From Mycobacterium asiaticum DSM 44297 (GTDB taxonomy: Bacteria; Actinomycetota; Actinomycetes; Mycobacteriales; Mycobacteriaceae), in assembly GCF_000613245.1 (NCBI RefSeq), contig NZ_HG964939.1, positions 389,931-453,930 of the forward strand: a stretch of 64,000 bases of DNA, read 5' to 3'. This document shows positions 35,225 to 42,627 of this stretch, in pieces. The notes under the pieces were generated by a model, which saw only the letters and a program-made list of their open reading frames with translations, had not been told where the DNA came from and did not search any database. Position 1 is the stretch's first letter; each line of letters starts with the position of its first letter. The position numbers and the translations under genes were made by a program.

Positions 35225-35629
35225 TTGACGTCGGAAGAAAACGGGGCCGTGAAGCAGCCCCGCCTCGCTCAGGGCCGCGAGCATGTCGTTGCCACCGTCG
35301 ACGAAATTCCACCGGGCAGCCACAAGCTGGTTCCGATCGGGCGACACGGCGTCGGCGTCTACAACGTCAACGGCACGTTCTATGCGATCGCGAATTACTG
35401 CCCGCACCAAGGTGGTCCGCTGTGCTCGGGCCGGGCCCGGGGCCTGACCGTCGTCGACGAGAGTGCCGCCGGGGACGCGGTCATGGTCCGAGACTTGGAG
35501 TACATCTACTGTCCCTGGCACCAATGGGGCTTCGAGCTGGCGACCGGCACCACCGCAGTGAAACCGGAGTGGAGCATCCGGACCTACCCGGTCCGGGTTA
35601 TCGGCAAAGATGTGTTGGTGATGGCGTGA
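35225..35629 (+). CDS. Rieske 2Fe-2S ferredoxin-like protein
   Basis: A 134-residue protein with a complete Rieske cluster site: CPH with Cys59/His61 and CPWH with Cys96/His99. It is the ferredoxin type that feeds ring-hydroxylating oxygenases, and might serve the oxygenase at 55422 or act within the amidohydrolase operon. TTG start 1 bp after the previous stop. The cluster spacing is longer than usual because of the segment with TVVDESAAGDAV between the two halves. Confidence 0.9.
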   Translation: MTSEENGAVKQPRLAQGREHVVATVDEIPPGSHKLVPIGRHGVGVYNVNGTFYAIANYCPHQGGPLCSGRARGLTVVDESAAGDAVMVRDLEYIYCPWHQWGFELATGTTAVKPEWSIRTYPVRVIGKDVLVMA

Positions 35630-35646
35630 CCCGGCAGGAGAACCGC

Positions 35647-36513
35647 GTGTCGTCGATGGAGATCAACGGTGGCAATGTCGTCTATGAAATCCTGGGGGAG
35701 ACAGGCGATCTCATCGCCCTGACACCCGGCGGACGGTTCAGCAAGGACATCGACGGGCTGCGTCCGCTGGCCGACGCGCTCGCCGACGGCGGGTATCGCG
35801 TGTTGCTCTGGGACCGGCCGAATTGCGGCGCATCCGATGTCCAGTTCTACGGGCAGAGTGAATCGCACATGCGCGCCGAGACACTGCACAAACTGATCAC
35901 CGGGTTGGGCTTCGAGCAGTGCATTTTGGCCGGCGGTTCCGGTGGCGCAAGGGATTCGATGCTCACCACGATGCTGTACCCGGAAATGGTCACCAAGCTG
36001 GTGGTCTGGAACATCGTCGGAGGTATCTACGGCACCTTCGTGCTGGGTTCCTTCTACATCATCCCCAGCATTCTCGCCGTGCGCGGCACCGGGATGGACG
36101 GCGTCATCAAGGTGGCGGAATGGCGCGACCGCATCGAGGAGAACCCGGCCAACAAGCAGCGCTTCCTTGACTTCGACAAGGACGAGTTCCTCAAGGTGAT
36201 GTTGCGCTGGCTGAACGCGTTCGTGTCCAAGCCGGGTCAGACCATTCCGGGCGTCGAGGACGAAATGTTCGATCGCATCAAGGTTCCCACCCTGATCATC
36301 CGCGGCGGCGAGAACGACATGGACCACCCTAAACGCACCTCACTCGAAGTCAGCTGCCTGATCAAGGGATCCAAGCTGATCGATCCGCCCTGGCCCGAGG
36401 ACGCTTGGGAGCGGGCGTCGGAGGATCGCGCCGCCGGCCGAGTGACGCACTTCAACATGTTCGACACCTGGGTACAGGCCGCGCCCGCAATTCTGGAATT
36501 CCTGGGTTCGTGA
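35647..36513 (+). CDS. Alpha/beta hydrolase
   Basis: From GTG 35647 (CAGGAGAACCGC upstream) the product is 288 residues; GTG 35626, which overlaps the Rieske stop as GTGA, is an alternative. Seen: GGRFSKDIDG after the first strands (oxyanion region), LLWDRPNCGASD, the nucleophile elbow GGSGGARD with the catalytic Ser, and a late acid/His region. It would hydrolyse an ester, thioester, lactone or C-C bond such as a meta-cleavage product. It is the last gene of the amidohydrolase-Rieske operon. Confidence 0.88.
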   Translation: MSSMEINGGNVVYEILGETGDLIALTPGGRFSKDIDGLRPLADALADGGYRVLLWDRPNCGASDVQFYGQSESHMRAETLHKLITGLGFEQCILAGGSGGARDSMLTTMLYPEMVTKLVVWNIVGGIYGTFVLGSFYIIPSILAVRGTGMDGVIKVAEWRDRIEENPANKQRFLDFDKDEFLKVMLRWLNAFVSKPGQTIPGVEDEMFDRIKVPTLIIRGGENDMDHPKRTSLEVSCLIKGSKLIDPPWPEDAWERASEDRAAGRVTHFNMFDTWVQAAPAILEFLGS

Positions 36514-36530
36514 TGAGTCTCGTAATGCAT

Positions 36531-37004
36531 TCAGACCGTGCGGATGTGAACCTCGCAGTTGAGCGAGGCCTCGAGGGCGGTGTGGATCCGGCTTTCCGGT
36601 ACCCGCTCGAGATCGGCCTCACGCAGCGTGACGTGGACGACGTCGTATCCGTCGTCGCCGGGCTCCCGGACGATCTCGCCGGTGACTCCGAACGCGGCCA
36701 GCACGCCATGGGCGTCGTCGTCGGTTCCCCGACTCACGAACGTAACCACTCCGGCCACCGGGCTGGTGCCGAAAGCCTTGCCGCACAAATCGATCGCCGT
36801 CATCTTGGCCGATTCGACATCGCTGCCGGCGATGAGCACCTCGACCACGCGGCGACCGGGCGGGCGGCTCCCAAGATCGATGTCCACCACCTCGGCGCCC
36901 GCGTCGCCGGCCAGACCGGGGAGCGCCGCCATGCCCTCGCGTAGTTGCCCGGCGGTGAGCAAGCTACCCGGGTCGACATCGACCCGTACCACCGCCGTCC
37001 GCAT
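36531..37004 (-). CDS. Conserved protein of unknown function, divergent from NuoF-like gene
   Basis: The 157-residue product starts at ATG 37004. It has alternating strands and helices and reads like two ferredoxin-fold-like halves, with no Cys cluster (only isolated Cys). I do not recognise the family. A TAGGCT hexamer ends 7 bp before the ATG and there is no Shine-Dalgarno, so the message is probably leaderless. Only 33 bp separate its start from the NuoF-like gene on the other strand, so the two share a bidirectional promoter and are likely functionally linked. It ends facing the hydrolase gene (17 bp apart). Confidence 0.65.
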   Translation of the reverse strand: MRTAVVRVDVDPGSLLTAGQLREGMAALPGLAGDAGAEVVDIDLGSRPPGRRVVEVLIAGSDVESAKMTAIDLCGKAFGTSPVAGVVTFVSRGTDDDAHGVLAAFGVTGEIVREPGDDGYDVVHVTLREADLERVPESRIHTALEASLNCEVHIRTV

Positions 37005-37011
37005 GCCGCAA

Positions 37012-37017
37012 AGCCTA
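37012..37017 (-). promoter_or_regulatory. Probable -10 element (TAGGCT on minus strand)
   Basis: On the minus strand TAGGCT ends 7 bp before ATG 37004. This is the same hexamer and spacing as the leaderless promoters near 4403 and 5621. It occupies half of the 33-bp gap shared with the NuoF-like gene. Confidence 0.4.
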
Positions 37018-37037
37018 ACCGCACGGCGGGAGGCGCC

Positions 37038-38321
37038 GTGAAGACGGACGCCGCAATCCGTACCGCAGCTTGGTCGTCTTTGAAACCCCGACTGCTGACC
37101 GAGGACAGCGAGCGCGAGGACGCTGCGGTCTACCGCGAGCGCGGCGGGTACCTGCCGCTGATGGACGCCGATCAACTGCTCGGCGAGGTCGACGCCAGCG
37201 GACTGGTCGGTCGCGGCGGCGCCGCCTTTCCGCTCGGCGTGAAGCTGCGCGCCGTCCGCGACAACGGACGCGCCGCCGGCGGCGCTGTTGTCATCGCGAA
37301 CGGCGAAGAGGGGGAACCGGCGTCGGTTAAGGACCGCTGGCTGCTGCGACACCGGCCGCATCTGGTTCTGGACGGCTTGCGACTGGCCGCGGCAATCGTG
37401 TCCACCCGCCGCGTGTACGTCTATGTGTCCGACGCGGATTCGGCACGTAGCGTCGAAGCCGCGCTCGGCGAGGCCGTCCTGCAGGACCTCGATGTCGAAG
37501 TGTGGACGGTCGATCCCGGATACGTCGCCGGCGAGGAGACCGCGGCGGTCCAGGCGATCAACGGCGGACCGGCCAAACCCACCGACAAGCCGCCACGGCC
37601 GTTCGAGTTCGGCGTCGGTGAATTGCCGACGCTGATCAGCAACGTCGAGACCCTGGCGAACCTGCCGCACTTGCAACGCCACGGCGCCAAGGCGTTTCGC
37701 ACCCAGGGCACCGTATTGTCACCGGGCACCTTCCTGGCCACGATCACCGGGGCCAGTCGACCACCGGCGCTCTACGAACTGCCCCACGGCTTGCCGTTCA
37801 CCGAACTGCTTGCCCTGCACGGGGTTTCCTCGGAGCAACTGCGAGGTGTCTTGATGGGCGGCTACTTCGCCGGCCTGCTCAACCGCAGCGTGCTGGACAC
37901 CCGGCTGGATCACGAGACGATGCGCGGCATTGGCAGCGGATTGGGTTGCGGCGCAATCTCGTTGATCACCGACGATTGCCCCGTCGCGGTGACGGCCTCG
38001 GTCCTGGCCTACTTCGACCGGGAGAACGCCGGGCAGTGCGGCTCCTGCTTCAACGGCACCGCGGCGATGGCGGCCGCCGCCGGAGCGCTGCGCGACTTCG
38101 CCGCCACAACGGAGGACGTCGATCGGTTGCGCCGCTGGTCGGTGGTGCTACGCGGCCGTGGCGCCTGCGGGACACTGGATGCCGCCACCAATGTCGCGGC
38201 GACCCTGCTCGACCAGTTCCCCGCGGAAGTGACGCGTCATCTCGAGGGCACCTGCCCAGACTGCGGACACAGCGCATACCGCGCCGAGCGTCCTTACGAA
38301 GTATCGGTATCGGTGAGGTGA
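37038..38321 (+). CDS. NuoF-like NAD(P)H-dependent flavoprotein / iron-sulfur reductase
   Basis: The 427-residue protein is related to NuoF, the NADH-oxidising subunit of complex I. GRGGAAFPLG (58-67) and ANGEEGEPASVKD match the FMN and NADH loops; YVAGEETAAVQAINGG and TLISNVETLANL follow in the NuoF order. The iron-sulfur motif reads ENAGQCGSC, where canonical NuoF has ESCGxCxPC: the first Cys is Ala, leaving two Cys plus RGACG and a C-terminal CPDC. Start GTG 37038 has GGGAGGCG upstream. A ferredoxin gene follows at once, so NAD(P)H:ferredoxin reductase is the likely role, supplying P450s or the oxygenase. Confidence 0.85.
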   Translation: MKTDAAIRTAAWSSLKPRLLTEDSEREDAAVYRERGGYLPLMDADQLLGEVDASGLVGRGGAAFPLGVKLRAVRDNGRAAGGAVVIANGEEGEPASVKDRWLLRHRPHLVLDGLRLAAAIVSTRRVYVYVSDADSARSVEAALGEAVLQDLDVEVWTVDPGYVAGEETAAVQAINGGPAKPTDKPPRPFEFGVGELPTLISNVETLANLPHLQRHGAKAFRTQGTVLSPGTFLATITGASRPPALYELPHGLPFTELLALHGVSSEQLRGVLMGGYFAGLLNRSVLDTRLDHETMRGIGSGLGCGAISLITDDCPVAVTASVLAYFDRENAGQCGSCFNGTAAMAAAAGALRDFAATTEDVDRLRRWSVVLRGRGACGTLDAATNVAATLLDQFPAEVTRHLEGTCPDCGHSAYRAERPYEVSVSVR

Positions 38322-38323
38322 CC

Positions 38324-38620
38324 ATGAGGATCCGTCTCGACCGCACCATCTGCGATGGCTTCGGGCTGTGCGCCAAGCATGCCCCCGCATACTTCTCGCT
38401 CGACGACTGGGGCTACGCGTCCCTGATCGGCGACGGAAACGTGGCGGAGCAGGACCACGACCCGGTGATGCGGGCCCTGCTGGACTGCCCGGTGCACGCC
38501 ATCACCGAAGTCGGAGATCGCAAGCCGAGCATCCCGCACCCTGAACTGCACGACGACGAAGACCCCGCCGAGCATCTCAAGACGGAGTCCAACGAAGCGC
38601 AGTGGGGCTTCACCCGTTGA
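38324..38620 (+). CDS. 3Fe-4S-type ferredoxin with C-terminal extension
   Basis: A 98-residue ferredoxin: Cys10, Cys16, Cys55-Pro with Phe13 at the variable position (C-DG-F-GL-C). It is longer than the other ferredoxins here because of an acidic tail (about 66-98, HPELHDDEDPAEHL). It starts 2 bp after the NuoF-like stop, indicating a dedicated electron acceptor of that flavoprotein. No P450 is adjacent, so it may serve several oxygenases. Confidence 0.9.
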   Translation: MRIRLDRTICDGFGLCAKHAPAYFSLDDWGYASLIGDGNVAEQDHDPVMRALLDCPVHAITEVGDRKPSIPHPELHDDEDPAEHLKTESNEAQWGFTR

Positions 38621-39402
38621 GCGGGCGGTGCGCCGGCTTGACCGCATTAGTGACGGGCAGCAGCCGGGGCCTGGGCAAGGCGATCGCGCAGCGGTTGGCC
38701 GCCGAGGGCGCCACCGTGGCACTCACCGCGCGGACCCTGGAACCCGACCCGAAATATCAGGGCTCGCTGCAGGAAACACTCGACGCGATCCGCAGCGGCG
38801 GGGGTTCGGCCATCGCGATCCAGGCCGACCTGTCGAAAACCGAAGACCGGGAACGGCTTTTCGCCGAAGTCGTCGACCGCATCGGTGCGCCGGACATCCT
38901 GGTCAACAACGCGGCAGTCACCTTCCTGCGGCCGCTGGACGGCTTCCCGGAGCGACGGGCGCGTCTGATGATCGAGATGCATGTGCTGGCGCCACTACAC
39001 CTCACCCAGTTGGCCATCCCCGCGATGCGGGAACGCGGCCGCGGCTGGGTGCTGAACGTCACCTCGGTCGGCGGTGACCTGCCCAGCGGTCCGCCGTTCG
39101 ACGAATTCGACCGTAGCGCGGGATTCGGCATCTACGGCACCGTCAAAGCCGCGCTGAACCGGCTCACCAAAAGCCTTGCCGCCGAACTGTATGACGACGG
39201 CATCGCCGTCAATGCGGCGGCGCCGTCCAACCCGGTCGCCACCCCAGGCGCAGGCACCCTGGATTTGGCCAAGACGGACACCGAGGACATCGAACTGATC
39301 ACTCAGACGGCACTCGAATTGTGCACCGCTGACCCGCAGTCGCTTACCGGCCGCATCGCCCACACCCAAACGTTCCTGCGTGATATCGGATGGCTGACCT
39401 GA
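38617..39402 (+). CDS. Short-chain dehydrogenase/reductase
   Basis: The protein has 261 residues from TTG 38617, which overlaps the ferredoxin stop (TTGA). TGSSRGLG is the NAD(P) loop, NNAAVTF the NNAG-like motif, NVTSVGG the Ser region and YGTVK the catalytic Tyr/Lys. The C-terminal lid is short. An enoyl/hydroxyacyl or alcohol dehydrogenase step is plausible; the substrate is unknown. It overlaps the next gene by 13 bp. Confidence 0.88.
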   Translation: MSGRCAGLTALVTGSSRGLGKAIAQRLAAEGATVALTARTLEPDPKYQGSLQETLDAIRSGGGSAIAIQADLSKTEDRERLFAEVVDRIGAPDILVNNAAVTFLRPLDGFPERRARLMIEMHVLAPLHLTQLAIPAMRERGRGWVLNVTSVGGDLPSGPPFDEFDRSAGFGIYGTVKAALNRLTKSLAAELYDDGIAVNAAAPSNPVATPGAGTLDLAKTDTEDIELITQTALELCTADPQSLTGRIAHTQTFLRDIGWLT

Positions 39403-40358
39403 GCGACCCGCTCGATCGGTTACGCCGCAGGCTCGGCCAGATCGAGGGGCTGCGTCCGCTCACCGGCGGAGCTTCCAGTCTGACCTACACCGGGCGGTGG
39501 GACGGTCGGCCAGTAGTGGTCAAGGTGGCCCCCGCCGGCATCGCACCGACCGGACACCGCGATGTCTTGCGCCAGAGCCGCTTGATCGCAGCGCTGGCCG
39601 GCGGCGCCGTGCCGGTGCCCGAGGTGCTGTGGGAGGACCCCGGCGAACCCCCCGCCGATCCCCCGCTGTTCGTGATGTCCATGCTGGCGGGCAGCTCGGT
39701 GGAGCCGTTGTTCGATATGGACAGTACGGGACTCGAGGAAACCGATGTGCGCGAACGCTTTCGGAGCGCGGCCAGCACGATGGCGCAGTTGCACCTTGTC
39801 CGGCCGTCGGCCATCGGTTTGAGCGCTGAGCCGGTGATCACCGCCACGGCCGAGGTCAAACGATGGTGCCGGACACTGGAAACGGTTGACCCCACGCTAG
39901 CGCCGGGGTGGCGCGAGGTCGGCGCCGCGTTGCTTGGTCGGGTGCCGGCGCCGCTGGGTCCCGCCGTAGTGCACGGTGACTTCCGGTTGGGCAATGTGCT
40001 GGCCGTAGCGAACCGCATCACCGGGGTGATCGACTGGGAGATCTGGTCGGTGGGTGACCCTCGTGTTGACGTCGGTTGGTTCCTGATCAATTGCGACCCA
40101 GAGACATATCGGCGCCCGACCCGATATGTCGGCGGCACACCCTCGCTCGACGAACTGGCCGGGATCTACCAAACAACAGTCGGGTTTCCGGTGCCCGGTC
40201 TCGGTTGGTTTCAAGCGCTCGCCTGTTTCAAATCCGTGGCGACCTGGTCGCTGATCGTCAAGCACAACCGTCGGCGCCCACAGCCTGATTGCGACCTGGA
40301 GGCCATGTCGAAAGCGTTGCCCCACTTGCTTTCACGGGCCGGCGAGTTGCTTGGTTAG
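39390..40358 (+). CDS. APH-family phosphotransferase
   Basis: A 322-residue kinase-like protein. LTGGASSLTYTGRWDGRPVVVK (in part) is the Gly-rich/Lys region; VVHGDFRLGNVL is the catalytic loop with Asp and Asn; GVIDWEIWSVGDP is the metal-binding segment. The ATG overlaps the SDR stop region by 13 bp. Its 3' end overlaps the convergent FadE gene by 4 bp. It is probably a small-molecule kinase, possibly related to FadE-linked phosphotransferases of the ACAD10/11 type, though no fusion is present. Confidence 0.88.
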   Translation: MADLSDPLDRLRRRLGQIEGLRPLTGGASSLTYTGRWDGRPVVVKVAPAGIAPTGHRDVLRQSRLIAALAGGAVPVPEVLWEDPGEPPADPPLFVMSMLAGSSVEPLFDMDSTGLEETDVRERFRSAASTMAQLHLVRPSAIGLSAEPVITATAEVKRWCRTLETVDPTLAPGWREVGAALLGRVPAPLGPAVVHGDFRLGNVLAVANRITGVIDWEIWSVGDPRVDVGWFLINCDPETYRRPTRYVGGTPSLDELAGIYQTTVGFPVPGLGWFQALACFKSVATWSLIVKHNRRRPQPDCDLEAMSKALPHLLSRAGELLG

Positions 40359-41650
40359 CCGCGCGGTATGCCGGCCAGTTGCTTGGCGAACTTGTGCTCG
40401 GCAGCCTCGCGCAGACGCAGCAGGTGCTCGGAAGGGAACAGGTCGGGCGCCGGCTTGTACTCCTTGAGGAGCAGGCGGGCCAGTACGGTCTTGTGCACCT
40501 CGGTCGGCCCGTCGGCCAATCCCAGCACGAACGATTCGACCAGGTGCTGCACGAACGGCATTTCGTGCGTGGTGCCCAGCGAGCCGTGTATCTGCAGGGC
40601 ACGCGCCGACACATCATGCAGCACCTTCTGCATCATCGCCTTCACCGCGGAGATGTCGGCGCGTACCGCCTTGTAGTCGTTGTGCTGGTCGATCTTCCAT
40701 GCGGTCTGCAGAGTCAGCAGGCGGAATGCCTCGATCTCCATCCACGAGTCCGCGACCATCTCCTGGACGAGTTGCTTGTCGCCGAGCAGCTGGCCCTGGG
40801 TGTGGCGGGATACCGCCCGTTCACACAGCATGTCGAAGATCCGGCGCACCAGGCCGACGGTGCGCATGGCGTGATGGATGCGGCCGCCGCCCAGGCGGGT
40901 CTGTGCGACCACGAAGGCACCGCCGCGCGGGCCGAGCATGTGATCGGCCGGCACCCGGACGTTTTCGTAGCGCACGTAGCCCTCCCGGCCGCCGCCCACT
41001 GGCTGATAGCCAAGTCCCACGTTGCGCAGTACGTTGATACCCGGTGTTTCGCCCGGCACCACGAACATCGAATGCCGTTCGTACGGCGGGGCTTCCGGGT
41101 CGGTGACAGCCATCACGATCAGGAAGGATGCCATCGAGGCAAAGGAGGAGAACCACTTCTCCCCGTTGATGACCCAGTGATCCCCGTCCTGCACCGCTGA
41201 TGTGGTGAACACCTTCGGGTCGGCGCCACCTTGAGGCTCGGTCATCGAGAAGCACGACACGATCCGGTTGTCCAACAATGGCTCCAGGTAGCGCTGCTTG
41301 AGCTCGGGGGTGCCGTAATGCGCCAGGATTTCACTGTTGCCCGAATCCGGTGCCTGCGAACCGAACACGATGGGCGCGCATTCGGACCGGCCGAGGATTT
41401 CATTGAGCAGTGCCAGCTTCAGCTGCCCGTAACCGGGTCCGCCCAAATGGGGCCCGAGGTGGGTGGCCCACAGGCCCCGCTCCTTGACGATCCTCTGCAG
41501 GGGCGGGATCAGCGCTTGGCGCACCGGGTCGTTGAGGTCGTGAGACTCCTTGACGAGCAGGTCGACGGGCTCGCACTCCGAGCGCACGAAGTCGTCCACC
41601 CAGGCAAGCTGAGCCGCCCAGTCCGGGTCAGTCGAAAAGTCCCATGCCAC
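40355..41650 (-). CDS. Acyl-CoA dehydrogenase (FadE)
   Basis: The product is 431 residues from GTG 41650 (AAAGGACG upstream). Features are CFSMTEPQGGADPKVF, WVINGEKWFSS, GLVRRIFDMLCERAVSRHTQGQLLGDKQ in part (FAD interface Arg) and LADGPTEVHKTVLAR near the C-terminus, where Asp occupies the catalytic-Glu position of the classical motif. It resembles ACAD10/11-type enzymes and lies opposite an APH-type kinase gene, a combination found as one fused protein in animals. It is downstream of the enoyl-CoA hydratase, with an inverted repeat between. Confidence 0.92.
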   Translation of the reverse strand: MAWDFSTDPDWAAQLAWVDDFVRSECEPVDLLVKESHDLNDPVRQALIPPLQRIVKERGLWATHLGPHLGGPGYGQLKLALLNEILGRSECAPIVFGSQAPDSGNSEILAHYGTPELKQRYLEPLLDNRIVSCFSMTEPQGGADPKVFTTSAVQDGDHWVINGEKWFSSFASMASFLIVMAVTDPEAPPYERHSMFVVPGETPGINVLRNVGLGYQPVGGGREGYVRYENVRVPADHMLGPRGGAFVVAQTRLGGGRIHHAMRTVGLVRRIFDMLCERAVSRHTQGQLLGDKQLVQEMVADSWMEIEAFRLLTLQTAWKIDQHNDYKAVRADISAVKAMMQKVLHDVSARALQIHGSLGTTHEMPFVQHLVESFVLGLADGPTEVHKTVLARLLLKEYKPAPDLFPSEHLLRLREAAEHKFAKQLAGIPRG

Positions 41651-41666
41651 CGGTTCGTCCTTTCTT

Positions 41667-41720
41667 GACTCTGCGCACAGGGCGCGATTTCGGCAATATT
41701 CGCGCCCTGAGCGCAGACTC
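41667..41720. repeat. Imperfect 21-bp inverted repeat (hairpin) between enoyl-CoA hydratase and FadE genes
   Basis: Arms 41667-41687 and 41700-41720 are complementary at 19 of 21 positions, with a 12-nt loop. The core is CTGCGC plus AGGGCGCGA. It lies after the enoyl-CoA hydratase stop and before the FadE start on the minus strand. It can act as a transcription terminator or attenuator, or be a dispersed intergenic repeat. Confidence 0.65.
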
Positions 41721-41734
41721 AATGCGGAGCGGGC

Positions 41735-42520
41735 TCACTGCGACCACTTGCGGCGCAGCGCGGCGGCCTCGTCGGTGGCATGCGTGAGCACCTGATTGCG
41801 GTTCTCCAGTTCGATCGCCGGATCGAACCCGGCGGCGTCGGTATTGACCTGCAGCGCCCGCTTCGTCATGCGCACCCCAAGCGGCGCGAGTTCGGCGATG
41901 TGGCCGGCCAACTCCACCGCGTGGTCGAAAAGCCGTTGCGGCTCCACCGTTTGGCTGACCAGCCCCCTGCGGTCGGCCTCCTCAGCGGACACGGTGCGCC
42001 CGGTGAGCATCCAGTCCGCGGCAACACTGGTGCCGACGATTCGCGGCAGGTGGTAGCTCATGCCCATTTCCGCGCCCGACAGGCCAAGCAGGATCGCCGC
42101 GTTGCCGAAAGTTGCAGCGGTTGAACAGATTCTGATGTCAGCCGCCAGGCATAGGGCTAGTCCGGCGCCCACGCACGGGCCGTTGACCGCCGCGATGACC
42201 GGCTGGGGCAGGTTGCGGATCGCCTGCGGTATCGCGGCCATCGCCTCCTGGAACCGGAGCCGGTCAATGGCGGGGTCGGTGGCCGCCGGCACGTCGGCCC
42301 CGAAGTCGCGCACGTCGATGCCCGAGCAGAAGCCCCGCCCCGCGCCGGTGAGCACGATGGCGCGCACCGAGGCATCGGAGTCGGCATCGGCCAGGGCGGC
42401 AAAGGCGTGCATGAACTCCGCCAACATCGCGTCGTTGATCGCGTTGAGCCGTTCGGGACGGTTGAGCCGGATCACTGCGACACCGGGGCGCGGTGTCTCC
42501 TGAACCAACGTCTCCGTCAC
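41735..42520 (-). CDS. Enoyl-CoA hydratase/isomerase
   Basis: A 261-residue crotonase-family enzyme. The oxyanion-hole loops are GRGFCSGIDVRDF and NGPCVGAGLALCLAADIR; GAEMGMSYHLPRIVG carries one catalytic-type Glu. It would hydrate or isomerise an enoyl-CoA in beta-oxidation. GTG start 42520, 45 bp from an operator copy at 42565. It is divergent from the DUF35-thiolase fusion gene. Confidence 0.92.
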   Translation of the reverse strand: MTETLVQETPRPGVAVIRLNRPERLNAINDAMLAEFMHAFAALADADSDASVRAIVLTGAGRGFCSGIDVRDFGADVPAATDPAIDRLRFQEAMAAIPQAIRNLPQPVIAAVNGPCVGAGLALCLAADIRICSTAATFGNAAILLGLSGAEMGMSYHLPRIVGTSVAADWMLTGRTVSAEEADRRGLVSQTVEPQRLFDHAVELAGHIAELAPLGVRMTKRALQVNTDAAGFDPAIELENRNQVLTHATDEAAALRRKWSQ

Positions 42521-42564
42521 ATCAACCCGCTCGCCGCTGTTCGCTTCGTCCCTGCCCGCAGATG

Positions 42565-42579
42565 ATAACGTAATTCTCG
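42565..42579. promoter_or_regulatory. Operator copy (GATAACGTAATTCTC)
   Basis: It matches the shared motif at 10 of 12 defined positions and is nearly centred between divergent starts at 42520 and 42628. Confidence 0.55.
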
Positions 42580-42627
42580 GATTCGCATAACGGGCCTACC
42601 AAATGGGCCGGCCACCCCGGAGGTGAC

